Source of the DNA: Comamonadaceae bacterium
GTDB lineage: Bacteria; Pseudomonadota; Gammaproteobacteria; Burkholderiales; Burkholderiaceae_C
Length of the DNA stretch: 64,000 bases
Assembly (NCBI GenBank): GCA_947479935.1
Contig: CANKBG010000008.1
Coordinates: forward strand, 1 to 64,000
Direction: 5' to 3'
Of the stretch, positions 9,166 to 18,228 are shown piece after piece (positions within the stretch are counted from its first letter, which is position 1; each line of letters opens with the position of its first letter). The position numbers and the translations under genes were made by a program. Below the pieces are notes generated by a model, which had not been told where the DNA came from, made no database searches, and saw nothing but the letters and a program-made list of their open reading frames with translations.

Positions 9166-9999
9166 TTAATGCGCTTTGGCGCGGGACACCAAAAAATCAA
9201 CAATGTGGTTGCGCATTTCGTAATAGCCAGGCAAGTGATGCAGTTGAGCGCGCGTTCGATCTTTGGGCAAGGGGTTCACCACCACTTCAGCCAAACCGCC
9301 AGGCACGTAATGTCCCTTGTGTTCGTTGCCATTGCTCATGAGCAATATTCGGTCCGACAATAAAATGGCTTCGTCCACATCGTGCGTGATCATGAAAACA
9401 GTTTGCTGTGTTTGGCGAACAATGCCCATCAGCTCATCTTGAATGGTGCCGCGGGTTAGAGCATCCAATGCGCCAAAGGGCTCGTCAAGCAAAAGCATTT
9501 TGGGTTGAATGGCAAAGGCTCTGGCAATGCCCACGCGTTGCTTCATACCGCCCGACAACTGGCTGGGCTTTTTGTCAATGGCTGGCAACAAGCCCACCAT
9601 CTCCACATGCTTTTCAACATGCGTGTTGATTTCCGGTGCTTTCCAATCGGGCCACTTCGACTTCACGGCAAACGCAATGTTTTGACGCACCGTGAGCCAG
9701 GGCATGAGGGCATGACTTTGAAACACAACCCCTCGCTCCAAACTAGGCCCTGCAATTTCACGGCCATCCATGAAAGCATGGCCCACACTGGCGGTGTCCA
9801 AGCCAGCCAACACATTCAAGATGGTTGTTTTGCCACAACCTGAGTGCCCAATGATACAAACAAACTCACCGCGCGCCACAGTGAATGAAACATCTGCAAA
9901 CACCGGTTTGTCAGCCTGGTAAGCCTTGCCTAACTTCTCAATTTTCAAGAAGCCTGCTTGGCCCAGCGCTTTCGGGGTCGCTTGTTGTTCATTCAACAT
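9166..9999 (-). CDS. Cyanate/nitrate-type ABC transporter, ATP-binding protein
   Basis: This is a 277-residue ATPase of the NrtD/CynD/TauB group. Walker A is IGHSGCGKTTI, the signature is QLSGGMKQRVGIARA, Walker B is MLLLDEPFGAL and the H-loop is FMITHDVDEA. It overlaps the permease gene by 11 bp, so translation is probably coupled. It powers uptake by the adjacent binding protein and permease. The cynS gene downstream argues for cyanate as a substrate, as in the cynABDS cluster of cyanobacteria. Nitrate or nitrite cannot be excluded because the family proteins are very similar. Confidence 0.92.
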   Translation of the reverse strand: MLNEQQATPKALGQAGFLKIEKLGKAYQADKPVFADVSFTVARGEFVCIIGHSGCGKTTILNVLAGLDTASVGHAFMDGREIAGPSLERGVVFQSHALMPWLTVRQNIAFAVKSKWPDWKAPEINTHVEKHVEMVGLLPAIDKKPSQLSGGMKQRVGIARAFAIQPKMLLLDEPFGALDALTRGTIQDELMGIVRQTQQTVFMITHDVDEAILLSDRILLMSNGNEHKGHYVPGGLAEVVVNPLPKDRTRAQLHHLPGYYEMRNHIVDFLVSRAKAH

Positions 10000-10855
10000 A
10001 GGTCACTTCCTTTTGCAGCTTGGCAAACGCCATGTCTAACAACATACCCACCACGCCAATCATCAGCACTGCAAAAATAACGTTGACCAAAGACAAGTTG
10101 TTCCACTCGTTCCAAACAAAGTAACCAATGCCCGTGCCGCCCACCAACATTTCAGCCGCCACAATCACCAGCCACGCAATGCCCATGCTGATGCGCATGC
10201 CTGTGACGATGGTGGGCGCTGCAGCCGGCAAGATCACCAGGAATGCTTTTCGCAGCGGCTTCACCTCCAAGGTGTTGGCCACGTTCAACCATTCGCGTTT
10301 GACCGATGCCACACCAAACGCGGTGTTGATGAGCATGGGCCACACCGAGCAAATGAAGATTACAAAAATGCCGCTGACGCTAGAGTCCTTCAAGGTGTAC
10401 AAAGCCAAGGGCATCCATGCCAGCGGACTGATGGGTTTGAGCACTTGAATAAAAGGGTCGATGGCTTTGTGCATGAGCGGCGACATGCCAATCAAAAAAC
10501 CCAAAGGCAATGCCACCATCACAGCCAACAAAAAGCCCAGTCCCACGCGCCCCAAGGAATGCGCCAGTTGAATGCCAATGCCTTTGTCGTTCGGTCCGTT
10601 GTCGTAAAACGGATTTGACAGCTGCTTCAAGATGGCCTTGCCAACTTCGACGGGCGGCGGAAAACCTGTGCTCTTGCTGGCACCCGGATCCTTGCCCATC
10701 ATCTTCTGGTATTCAATTTCTTCTGCTGTGGCGCCCGCTTTGGTCGCAGCGCCAATGGCGGGCCCTTGCGTTGAAAGCTGCCACGCACCTAAGAAAAAAA
10801 TCAAGATGAGGCAGGAGACCAAGGCCGCCCGCAAATTCACAGAAAGTGTATTCAC
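9989..10855 (-). CDS. Cyanate/nitrate-type ABC transporter, permease
   Basis: This is a 288-residue inner-membrane permease of the NrtB/SsuC type. It has a first helix at residues 10-28, a periplasmic loop with KMMGKDPGASKS, then five or so further helices. The EAA-like cytoplasmic loop is ANTLEVKPLRKAFLVILPAAAPTIVTG, where the ATPase docks. It starts with GTG 6 bp after the binding-protein stop codon and overlaps the ATPase gene. The Lys-rich insert after helix 1 is typical of nitrate/cyanate permeases. Specificity is inferred from cynS and the NrtA-like binding protein. Confidence 0.9.
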   Translation of the reverse strand: MNTLSVNLRAALVSCLILIFFLGAWQLSTQGPAIGAATKAGATAEEIEYQKMMGKDPGASKSTGFPPPVEVGKAILKQLSNPFYDNGPNDKGIGIQLAHSLGRVGLGFLLAVMVALPLGFLIGMSPLMHKAIDPFIQVLKPISPLAWMPLALYTLKDSSVSGIFVIFICSVWPMLINTAFGVASVKREWLNVANTLEVKPLRKAFLVILPAAAPTIVTGMRISMGIAWLVIVAAEMLVGGTGIGYFVWNEWNNLSLVNVIFAVLMIGVVGMLLDMAFAKLQKEVTYVE

Positions 10856-10861
10856 AGTCCA

Positions 10862-12268
10862 TCAACTCATTTTGTGAATGGGAAACGTTTTCAAATACTC
10901 TTCAGGTTTTGAAGCATCAAACTCTTTGCCCATGATCTTGTGCTTGATATAAGCCGGGCCGGGGGGCACCGTCTGTCCCAAATCTTTCATGTATTTGCGT
11001 GCATCCGTGATGAGGAATACTTTTTCGGCAATTTGTTTGTAATCCACATTGCCTTTGATGTAGCCCCAACGCTTCATTTGCGTCAACATCCACACAGCCA
11101 AACTCTGCCAAGGCATCGGATCAAAATCGGCACGGTCGGGTACGTTTTGAATTTTGCCAAGGCCATCTGCAAACTTACCCGTTAGCACTTGACTGATCAC
11201 CGCTTCCGGTTGATTCAAGTACTGCGTGGGTGAAATGACTTTGGCAATCAATTCCCGATTGCCGGGCAAGCGCGCCATGGCCGCCGCTGTGAGAACGGCT
11301 CTGTAAAGCGCTGCAAACGTATTGGGGTTCTTTTGAATGAACTCCGTGCTGGTACCAAAGGCGCAGCAAGGATGGCCATTCCACAAATCTTTCGTCAGCA
11401 TGTGAATAAAGCCCACTTCATCAAACACGGCACGCTGGTTGAAAGGATCGGGGCCTAAGAAGCCATCGATGTTGCCAGCGCGCAAATTGGCCACCATCTC
11501 TGCTGGCGGAATCACACGAATTTGCACATCGGTGTCGGGGTTCAATCCATTTTCTGCCAAGTAATAGCGCAGCAAAAAGTTGTGCATCGAATAATCAAAC
11601 GGGACACCAAACTTGAAGCCTTTCCAGTTTTTGGGATCACGATTGTCTTTGTGCTTAAGGCTCAAGGTGATGGCTTGACCGTTCACGTTTTGAATGGTGG
11701 CCACATTCATGGGCGTGGCATTGGCACCCAGCCCCATGCTGATGGCCAAAGGCATGGGCGACAAAAAGTGAGAGGCGTCATATTCCTTGTTGATCATCTT
11801 GTCGCGGATCAATGCCCAGCCAGCGGTTTTGGTCACTTCCACGTTCAAGCCTTGCTTGCTGTAGAAGCCCAAGGGGTGCGCCATGATGAGCGGGGTTGCG
11901 CAAGTGATGGGGATGAAACCAATTTTCAAATTGGGTTTCTCAAGCGGCCCCTTGTCTTGGGCCATGGCTTGCAAACTGGCAACTGGCAACACACTGGCGA
12001 TCGCCGCCATGGCAGTTTTCTTGCCGACAGCGCGCAAAAAATTACGCCGCTCTTGGTCGTGCGGAAACAAGGCTTTCACCAAAGTGGCCTCAATGAAGGC
12101 TTGGCTGTAGGCTTCAAATTCTGCTGTTTCGGAGCGTGCCCGCAGGGTCGCCGCAGCCGTATCAGCGGCGACTTCAGCATGGTGGTTGGCAGGAGAATGA
12201 TCGCGCCCGCAGCTGCATTTCAGCATCAAAGGACGATCGGCGTTGTACGGATCAAAGAACTCAGACAT
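10862..12268 (-). CDS. CmpA/NrtA family ABC transporter substrate-binding protein
   Basis: This periplasmic binding protein for nitrate, cyanate or bicarbonate-like anions has 469 residues from the upstream GTG, or 468 from the ATG at 12268. The ATG is preferred because AGAGG precedes it at good spacing. A twin-arginine export signal (RRNFLRAVG) starts only about 78 residues in. It is preceded by a long polar leader with a CSCGRDHS cysteine motif at about residues 17-25, which is unusual for an exported protein. The binding core begins LKIGFIPITCATPLIMA and continues through the family motifs FLSPMPLAISMG and GNIDGFLGPDPFNQRAV. It heads the cyanate unit and lies 24 bp downstream of a predicted sigma-54 start. 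Confidence 0.9.
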   Translation of the reverse strand: MSEFFDPYNADRPLMLKCSCGRDHSPANHHAEVAADTAAATLRARSETAEFEAYSQAFIEATLVKALFPHDQERRNFLRAVGKKTAMAAIASVLPVASLQAMAQDKGPLEKPNLKIGFIPITCATPLIMAHPLGFYSKQGLNVEVTKTAGWALIRDKMINKEYDASHFLSPMPLAISMGLGANATPMNVATIQNVNGQAITLSLKHKDNRDPKNWKGFKFGVPFDYSMHNFLLRYYLAENGLNPDTDVQIRVIPPAEMVANLRAGNIDGFLGPDPFNQRAVFDEVGFIHMLTKDLWNGHPCCAFGTSTEFIQKNPNTFAALYRAVLTAAAMARLPGNRELIAKVISPTQYLNQPEAVISQVLTGKFADGLGKIQNVPDRADFDPMPWQSLAVWMLTQMKRWGYIKGNVDYKQIAEKVFLITDARKYMKDLGQTVPPGPAYIKHKIMGKEFDASKPEEYLKTFPIHKMS

Positions 12269-12301
12269 CACAACCTCTTTTCATTGAAGACAAGAGGTCC
12301 T

Positions 12302-12319
12302 ATGCAAACAACGCGCCAA
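12302..12319 (-). promoter_or_regulatory. Sigma-54 promoter of the cyanate operon
   Basis: On the minus strand, TTGGCGCGTTGTTTGCAT has GG and GC separated by exactly 10 bases and matches TTGGCACG-N4-TTGCW except one base. The start of transcription would fall near 12292, about 24 bases before the binding-protein ATG. Confidence 0.78.
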
Positions 12320-12402
12320 CTTTCCGTTGGCCTTGTTTATTTTGCAACTGCGCGGATTAGCCCTAGATAAATAACAGGATGGTTTAAATTCCAGACAGGT
12401 CG

Positions 12403-12419
12403 CGCACCAATGCGGCGCG
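12403..12419. promoter_or_regulatory. Putative NtrC-type site for the cyanate operon
   Basis: CGCACCAATGCGGCGCG fits TGCACC-N5-GGTGCA with three mismatches and keeps the 5-base spacer. It is centred about 120 bp upstream of the predicted sigma-54 transcription start, a typical enhancer distance. The region is rich in GCGC, so a chance match is possible. Confidence 0.45.
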
Positions 12420-12474
12420 CCAAGTCATTGCGCGGCGCTCAATTTGGTGCGCAAACTTTGGCGGTGGCACCAAC

Positions 12475-13521
12475 TCAAGCGGCCTCTTTGTAAAACGCCC
12501 CAACATGCAATCCCCTTGGCGCAAGGGGCCCGACAGCATGCTGAATAGCCCCAATGTGATCCGGCGTGGTACCGCAACACCCGCCCACAATGTTGACCAA
12601 GCCTTCCGCTGCAAACTCATGCAACAAACGGCTGGTGACATCGGGCGTTTCATCAAAGCCCGTGTCGCTCATGGGGTTGGGCAAGCCAGCGTTGGGATAA
12701 CAGCTGATGAAGGTGTCGCCCGCCACTTTGGCCAACTCTTGAATATAGGGCCGCATCAAGGTGGCCCCCAAAGCGCAGTTTAAGCCGATGGCCAAAGGAC
12801 GTGCATGTCGCACGCTGTGCCAAAACGCTGTCACGGTTTGACCACTCAAGATGCGCCCAGAAGCATCGGTCACGGTGCCACTGATGATCAGGGGCAAGCG
12901 CTCACCGCTGTTCTCGAAATACTCTTCAATGGCAAACAAGGCGGCTTTGGCATTGAGCGTGTCAAAGATGGTTTCCACCAACATCACGTCCGCGCCGCCT
13001 TCCACCAAGGCTTGTGTCTGCTCGTAATAGGCCTTGCGCAAAGTTTCAAAGTCCACGTTGCGCGCGCCAGGGTCGTTCACATCGGGGCTGATGCTGGCCG
13101 TCTTGGGGGTGGGGCCAAGTGCGCCCACAACAAATCGCGGTTTGTCGGTTGTGGAAAACTTATCACATGCTGCCCGCGCCAACGCGGCCGAAGCACGGTT
13201 CATTTCAATGGCCAAGTCGGCCATGTCATAGTCAGCTTGCGCAATGGTCGTGGCACCAAAGGTATTGGTTTCAATCATGTCTGCGCCAGCCGCCAAATAG
13301 CCTTCGTGAATATCGCGAATCACATCGGGTCGGGTCAGGCTGAGCAATTCGTTGTTGCCCTTGATGTCTTTGGGGAAATCTTTGAATCGCTCACCGCGGT
13401 AATCGGCCTCGCTCAATTTAAAGCGCTGAATCATGGTGCCCATGGCGCCATCGAGAATGGCAATGCGTTTTTCCAAAATGGCTGGCAGGGCTTTCGCGCG
13501 GGTGTAATTCAGATCTTTCAT
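12475..13521 (-). CDS. metH: Methionine synthase, proximal half (homocysteine/zinc domain)
   Basis: This 348-residue protein is the homocysteine S-methyltransferase barrel of MetH as a free-standing polypeptide. It begins with [13 protein letters not shown] and holds the zinc ligands in GLNCALGA (near residue 247) and [11 protein letters not shown] (near residue 313). It stops where the folate domain should begin. The remaining domains are at 5754-8510, with the cyanate operon between the two halves on the same strand. Split MetH is known in Burkholderiales, and the two polypeptides presumably associate. I see no riboswitch-like structure in the 90 bp upstream of this half. Confidence 0.93.
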   Translation of the reverse strand: MKDLNYTRAKALPAILEKRIAILDGAMGTMIQRFKLSEADYRGERFKDFPKDIKGNNELLSLTRPDVIRDIHEGYLAAGADMIETNTFGATTIAQADYDMADLAIEMNRASAALARAACDKFSTTDKPRFVVGALGPTPKTASISPDVNDPGARNVDFETLRKAYYEQTQALVEGGADVMLVETIFDTLNAKAALFAIEEYFENSGERLPLIISGTVTDASGRILSGQTVTAFWHSVRHARPLAIGLNCALGATLMRPYIQELAKVAGDTFISCYPNAGLPNPMSDTGFDETPDVTSRLLHEFAAEGLVNIVGGCCGTTPDHIGAIQHAVGPLAPRGLHVGAFYKEAA

Positions 13522-13594
13522 AACGCTATTGTAGAAAATCCAGCAGACTCATGGGGTTTCGTCACAGTTAGGTCATCACCCAAATGAAGGTTGA

Positions 13595-13855
13595 ATGCAA
13601 TTTCACTGTATTCAGGGCATAAAGAAACGTTACTTTTTAGCCCTTAACTGCGCCACGGTGCTCTTGAGTTTAGGGCCTCAAACCGAATTAGCCCAAGCCA
13701 AATTACCCAAACGCCCCATTCGCGTCATGGCGCCCTTTGCCCCCGATGGCGATGGCGTTTTTGCGCGCAACGCAGCAAAAAGTTCACGCCGATCCGGCAT
13801 TTCTCAGCGGCCACGAGAAAGCGGTCGCCGATCCATTCACATTGGCAAACCCTGA
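13595..13855 (+). pseudogene. Remnant of a Bug (TctC-like) tripartite tricarboxylate receptor
   Basis: The first 65 codons resemble a signal peptide followed by the start of a Bug-family periplasmic receptor (KLPKRPIRVMAPFAPDGDGV, compare the family pattern PxKPIRxVVPFxPGG). After ARNAAK the original frame is lost. In another frame a tail reading VHADPAFLSGHEK and LANPEKF recalls the C-terminal region of these receptors. About 250 internal residues would be missing, so this looks like a deleted, frameshifted relic. The 407 bases between metH and recQ hold nothing else that I recognise. Intact Bug receptors have about 320 residues. Confidence 0.45.
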
Positions 13856-13928
13856 AAAATTTATTCCATGGCCTTAACTTGCAATGCCTGATAAATAAAT
13901 CACGACACGGTTGAGCCTACGGACATGG

Positions 13929-15815
13929 GTGACAATACCTACCGTGTCGACATCTGCCATTCTGAATCATCCCAACATCCTTAATATTCTCAGCGAGGTG
14001 TTTGGCTATGAGTCTTTCAGAGGCCCTCAACAAGACATCATTGAACACGTCACCAGCGGCAAAGACGCTTTGGTCCTCATGCCCACAGGCGGCGGTAAGA
14101 GTTTGTGTTATCAAATTCCCGCCATTGCCAGGCAAAGTGCTGGCATGGGCATCAGCATTGTGGTGTCGCCCTTAATTGCACTCATGCACGATCAGGTGGG
14201 TGCGCTTCATGAGGCCGGCGTTAGCGCTGCTTTTTTAAATTCAACGCTCTCACCCGAAGAAACACAGGCCATAGAACAAGGTTTGCGCAGGGGTGAAATA
14301 ACTTTACTTTACGCTGCACCTGAGCGCATCAACACGCCAAGATTTTTAGCGCAACTTGACGCACTTTACGCGCAAGGTCTTTTAAGTTTATTCGCCATTG
14401 ATGAGGCCCATTGCGTGAGTCAGTGGGGCCATGACTTTCGCCCAGAGTATCGCAGCCTCACCATCTTGCATGAGCGTTATCCGGGCGTACCCCGTGTAGC
14501 GCTCACGGCCACAGCCGATGCGCTCACACGCGCAGACATCATCGAGCGACTTCAACTAGAAGACGCTCGTCTTTTCATCAGCAGCTTTGATCGCCCCAAC
14601 ATTCGCTACACCATTGTTGAAAAAAAAGAGGCTTCCACGCAGCTGCTTCGATTCATTGAACGAGAGCATGAAGGCGAAGCGGGCGTGGTCTATTGCCAAT
14701 CTCGAAAACGCGTTGAAGAAATCGCCGAAATGCTGGCCGAAACAGGCATCGATGCTTTGCCCTATCACGCGGGTTTAGATGCAAGCATCCGCCAAAAACA
14801 TCAAAATCGTTTTTTACGCGATGAAGGCGTTGTCATGGTGGCCACCATTGCTTTTGGCATGGGCATCGACAAGCCAGATGTTCGATTTGTTGCGCATTTG
14901 GACATGCCCAAAAACATTGAAGGGTATTACCAAGAAACTGGGCGCGCCGGTCGAGATGGGCTTCGCGCCGATGCGTGGATGGCTTATGGTTTGCAAGACG
15001 TCGTCAACCAACGCCGCATGATTGATGAGAGCCCTGCAGAAGAAGGCTTTAAGCAAGCGATGCGCGGCAAGCTCGATGCGTTGTTGGCCTTGGCCGAGGC
15101 CACCGATTGCAGACGGGTTCGGTTGCTTTCTTATTTTGACGAAGCCAGCGAACCCTGTGGCAACTGCGACAACTGCTTGAGTCCGCCTGCGGTTTGGGAC
15201 GGAACCGATGCCGCGCGTAAATTATTGTCGACTGTTTTCCGAGCTGAACAGCACAGCGGATTCTCCTTTGGTTCTGGCCACATCATGGATATTTTGCGCG
15301 GCAAAGCCACGGAAAAAGTTACGCAATTCGGCCACACCCAATTGAGTACTTTTGGAATTGGGTCAGGCTTTAGCGAAAGCCAGCTGCGCGGCGTCTTAAG
15401 GCAACTCATTGCCATGGGCGCACTCAATGTGCAAGGCCAAGTTTTTAACACCCTTCAACTCACCGAAGGCTCGCGCGCTGTGTTGCGCGGTGAAGTGAGC
15501 GTTTCTTTGCGAGAGTCAGTCAGTCAAAAGCCAGAAAAGCGCGCGCGCAAAGCACAAGCGCCGGGGCCCGCAGCAGCCAATTTAAACCAAGATGCTTTGG
15601 TTCGGTACATCAATTTAAAAGCCTGGCGGGCTGAGGTTGCCAAGGAACATAACTTACCCGCTTATGTCATTTTTCACGACGCCACCTTAGCGCATATTGC
15701 TGCGGACGCCCCCCAAACGCTGGAGGATCTGATTGGCATTAGCGGCATTGGCGCCAAAAAGCTGGAGGCCTACGGTCAAGAGGTTTTGCAGGTCTGTCGA
15801 GTTCAGCTAAAATAA
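13929..15815 (+). CDS. recQ: ATP-dependent DNA helicase RecQ
   Basis: RecQ is a 3'-5' helicase in recombination and replication-fork repair. Visible in order are the Walker [14 protein letters not shown] (near residue 51), the DEAH box [18 protein letters not shown], the helicase C half ending in [12 protein letters not shown], the zinc cluster (C-x15-C-x2-C-x2-C around CGNCDNC), a winged helix, and a C-terminal HRDC domain (residues about 555-628). Total length is about 628, usual for the family. No ATG is available. GTG at 13929 is my choice, with GTG at 13944 and TTG at 13911 as alternatives, so the first residues are uncertain. Confidence 0.93.
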   Translation: MTIPTVSTSAILNHPNILNILSEVFGYESFRGPQQDIIEHVTSGKDALVLMPTGGGKSLCYQIPAIARQSAGMGISIVVSPLIALMHDQVGALHEAGVSAAFLNSTLSPEETQAIEQGLRRGEITLLYAAPERINTPRFLAQLDALYAQGLLSLFAIDEAHCVSQWGHDFRPEYRSLTILHERYPGVPRVALTATADALTRADIIERLQLEDARLFISSFDRPNIRYTIVEKKEASTQLLRFIEREHEGEAGVVYCQSRKRVEEIAEMLAETGIDALPYHAGLDASIRQKHQNRFLRDEGVVMVATIAFGMGIDKPDVRFVAHLDMPKNIEGYYQETGRAGRDGLRADAWMAYGLQDVVNQRRMIDESPAEEGFKQAMRGKLDALLALAEATDCRRVRLLSYFDEASEPCGNCDNCLSPPAVWDGTDAARKLLSTVFRAEQHSGFSFGSGHIMDILRGKATEKVTQFGHTQLSTFGIGSGFSESQLRGVLRQLIAMGALNVQGQVFNTLQLTEGSRAVLRGEVSVSLRESVSQKPEKRARKAQAPGPAAANLNQDALVRYINLKAWRAEVAKEHNLPAYVIFHDATLAHIAADAPQTLEDLIGISGIGAKKLEAYGQEVLQVCRVQLK

Positions 15816-15842
15816 GCGGCTGAACTAAACGAGGTTTCCCCA

Positions 15843-15977
15843 ATGTCTGCTCATAACGATTCAAACGCTAGCCAAGATCCTGTTGAGGCTATCGCAAAAC
15901 ACATTCCTATAGTCATTCCTGTGGCCGGCGCTGTTTTGATCTTTTTGCTAGCCTTTATTGCCGTGTTCATGGCCTAA
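15843..15977 (+). CDS. Small single-pass membrane protein, 44 residues
   Basis: This short ORF lies 27 bp after recQ. GAGG precedes its ATG by about 9 bases. The product has a polar, acidic N-terminus ([19 protein letters not shown]) followed by one hydrophobic segment at residues 22-44 ([18 protein letters not shown]), and ends inside it. I do not recognise a family. The good ribosome site, the clean amphiphilic design and the strong terminator directly after it argue that it is translated. No function can be proposed beyond a membrane-anchored small protein. Confidence 0.6.
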   Translation: MSAHNDSNASQDPVEAIAKHIPIVIPVAGAVLIFLLAFIAVFMA

Positions 15978-16026
15978 ATCTGACCGAGGCTTCAAGTTTT
16001 GAGTGCCTTCAAGGGCGCCCGCCAAC

Positions 16027-16050
16027 AACCCGCCTCCTGGCGGGTTTTTT
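16027..16050 (+). terminator. Rho-independent terminator after recQ and the small membrane protein
   Basis: AACCCGCC and GGCGGGTT form an 8-bp stem around TCCT, followed by TTTT. It ends the recQ-small protein transcript. Confidence 0.88.
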
Positions 16051-16177
16051 GTTTCTTCAAAATGGAAGCCTCCAAACTGGAAGCTATGTTATGCAAGTTT
16101 TGCATATATTTTGTGGGGTTTTACGGCTTAGATCGATCCTTTTCCCGCCAGTCTCCCTAAAATTCAGGTCTGGTAAC

Positions 16178-16202
16178 AAAGCGGGGGCATCCTGCTTTTT
16201 TT
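16178..16202 (+). terminator. Terminator-like hairpin 1 in the pckG leader
   Basis: AAAGCGGG pairs with CCTGCTTT (one G-U pair) around GGCAT and is followed by a run of T to 16202. It lies 131 bp before pckG and well after the recQ terminator, so it would act on a transcript started inside this leader. A palindromic ATGCAA-GTT-TTGCAT at 16091-16105 lies upstream and may be an operator. The leader 16051-16333 encodes no gene that I recognise. Confidence 0.5.
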
Positions 16203-16213
16203 GTCATAAGAAT

Positions 16214-16238
16214 CGCCGCTTCCTTAAGTGGCGTTTTT
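16214..16238 (+). terminator. Terminator-like hairpin 2 in the pckG leader
   Basis: CGCCGCTT pairs with AAGTGGCG (one G-U pair) around CCTT and is followed by TTTTT. It sits 11 bp after hairpin 1. Two tandem intrinsic-terminator shapes inside one leader suggest either attenuation of pckG or the 3' end of a small RNA. Confidence 0.5.
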
Positions 16239-16333
16239 GTCGCTTTTTGAAAAGTACATCCGGCCCACCCGAGAGGGCGCGTGTTCACGATGTGCTTTCC
16301 AAAAAACGATTTTTAAACTTTGGAGCAGATCTT

Positions 16334-18205
16334 ATGAACTCACCCGTGATGCAGGGCTTAAACCTGAACACCCCCGCCTATGTGAAAAACCCAAAGCTGG
16401 TCGCTTGGGTTGCCGAAATGGTGGCCCTGTGCAAACCCGCCCACGTTTATTGGTGCGATGGTTCCGAAGAGGAGTACAACCGTTTGTGCCAGTTACTGGT
16501 CGACAACGGCACATTCAAAAAGCTCAACCCCGTCAAGCGCCCCGGCTGTTTCTTGGCTTGCTCGGACCCTTCTGATGTGGCGCGCGTAGAAGACCGCACC
16601 TACATTTGTTCAGAGAAAAAAGAAAACGCTGGCCCCACCAACAACTGGATGGCGCCCGCTGAAATGCGCAAAACCCTGAACCCTTTGTTTGACGGTTGCA
16701 TGCAGGGCCGCACCCTGTATGTGGTGCCCTTCTCCATGGGCCCCTTGGGCTCGCACATTGCACACATCGGCATTGAACTGACCGACAGCGCCTACGTGGC
16801 CGTCAACCAAAAACTCATGACACGCATGGGCAAAGACGTGTTTGATGTGATTGGTCACGATGGCGAGTTCGTACCCTGCTTGCACACTGTGGGCGCACCT
16901 TTGGTCAATGGCGCCAAAGACACCACGTCTTGGCCTTGCAACCCCACTGTGAAGTACATCGTTCACTACCCTGAAACGCGCGAAATTTGGTCTTACGGTT
17001 CTGGCTACGGCGGCAATGCCTTGCTTGGCAAAAAATGTTTGGCCTTGCGAATTGCCTCTAGCATGGGCCGTGAGCAAGGATGGCTGGCAGAGCACATGCT
17101 CATCTTGGGCGTGACCAACCCTGAAGGCAAAAAATACCACGTGGCTGCGGCTTTTCCCAGCGCTTGCGGCAAAACCAACTTCTCCATGCTGGTGCCGCCC
17201 GAAGGCTTCAATGGCTGGAAAGTCACCACCATTGGCGACGACATCGCTTGGATCAAGCCCCAAGCCAACGGCAAGATGATGGCCATCAACCCAGAAGCGG
17301 GTTATTTTGGCGTAGCCCCGGGGACCAACCACCACACCAATCCCAACTGCATGGCCAGCTTGGACAAAAACGTGATTTTCACCAACGTGGCTTTGACCGA
17401 CGATGGTGATGTCTGGTGGGAAGGCATGGAGAAAGACACGGGCAAATTGCCCGATCATTTGATTGACTGGCAAGGCAAAGACTGGACCCCTCAAATTGCC
17501 AAAGACACGGGCGCGAAAGCGGCGCACGCCAATGCGCGGTTCACGGTCTCTGCCATCAACAACCCTGCGCTCGACCCCGCATGGGACGATGCCGCGGGTG
17601 TGTCCATCGACGCCTTTATCTTTGGCGGTCGCCGCTCTACCACCGTGCCATTGGTCACCGAAGCACGGAGTTGGACTGAAGGCGTTTACATGGCTGCCAC
17701 CATGGGTTCTGAAACCACGGCGGCGGCATTTGGCGCACAGGGCGTGGTTCGACGCGATCCTTTTGCCATGCTGCCTTTCTGTGGTTACAACATGAGCGAT
17801 TACTTCCAACACTGGTTGGATGTGGGCGCCAAAATCCAAGCTGGCGGTCACAAGTTGCCCAGCATTTACTGTGTCAATTGGTTCCGCAAAGACGAAGCTG
17901 GCAAGTTTGTGTGGCCCGGTTATGGCGACAACATGCGCGTCTTGAAATGGATGATCGATCGCTTAGAGGGTCAGGCCAAAGGTCAAGAAACCATGTTCGG
18001 CATCACGCCTTCTTACGGTGAGTTGAATTGGACCGGTTTGAATTTCACAGCAGACCAATTCAAAACGGTCACCAGCATTGACAAAGCGGCATGGCAACAA
18101 GAACTGCAATTGCACAACACCCACTTTGAACAGTTGGCCTACAACATGCCCAAAGCTTTGCTCGACACCAAAGCGGCTTTGGAACAACGCTTAGCGGCCG
18201 TCTGA
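16334..18205 (+). CDS. pckG: Phosphoenolpyruvate carboxykinase (GTP)
   Basis: This enzyme interconverts oxaloacetate + GTP and phosphoenolpyruvate + CO2 + GDP, the entry step of gluconeogenesis. The 623-residue length and the P-loop [13 protein letters not shown], with its active-site cysteine, identify the GTP type rather than the ATP type of E. coli. Other visible motifs are the substrate-binding [13 protein letters not shown] and [12 protein letters not shown]. The ATG at 16334 has GGAG 9 bases upstream; the ORF stays open for 95 codons before it but that stretch looks non-coding. Expression may be controlled through the hairpins in its leader. The DMT transporter gene follows after 23 bp. 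Confidence 0.96.
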   Translation: MNSPVMQGLNLNTPAYVKNPKLVAWVAEMVALCKPAHVYWCDGSEEEYNRLCQLLVDNGTFKKLNPVKRPGCFLACSDPSDVARVEDRTYICSEKKENAGPTNNWMAPAEMRKTLNPLFDGCMQGRTLYVVPFSMGPLGSHIAHIGIELTDSAYVAVNQKLMTRMGKDVFDVIGHDGEFVPCLHTVGAPLVNGAKDTTSWPCNPTVKYIVHYPETREIWSYGSGYGGNALLGKKCLALRIASSMGREQGWLAEHMLILGVTNPEGKKYHVAAAFPSACGKTNFSMLVPPEGFNGWKVTTIGDDIAWIKPQANGKMMAINPEAGYFGVAPGTNHHTNPNCMASLDKNVIFTNVALTDDGDVWWEGMEKDTGKLPDHLIDWQGKDWTPQIAKDTGAKAAHANARFTVSAINNPALDPAWDDAAGVSIDAFIFGGRRSTTVPLVTEARSWTEGVYMAATMGSETTAAAFGAQGVVRRDPFAMLPFCGYNMSDYFQHWLDVGAKIQAGGHKLPSIYCVNWFRKDEAGKFVWPGYGDNMRVLKWMIDRLEGQAKGQETMFGITPSYGELNWTGLNFTADQFKTVTSIDKAAWQQELQLHNTHFEQLAYNMPKALLDTKAALEQRLAAV

Positions 18206-18228
18206 CTAGCGATACTTCGCGCCAGAAA

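Noticed and set aside
13522-13594. SAH riboswitch before the proximal metH half
   Set aside because: The leader has no GGAGCG core or matching pseudoknot strand.
16049-16333. N-terminal 95-codon extension of pckG
   Set aside because: It runs through the terminator hairpins, has no homology to PEPCK, and a strong GGAG lies before ATG 16334.
16610-17851. 413-residue open frame on the minus strand across pckG
   Set aside because: It is a codon-bias shadow of pckG; it has no start signal and no recognisable motif.
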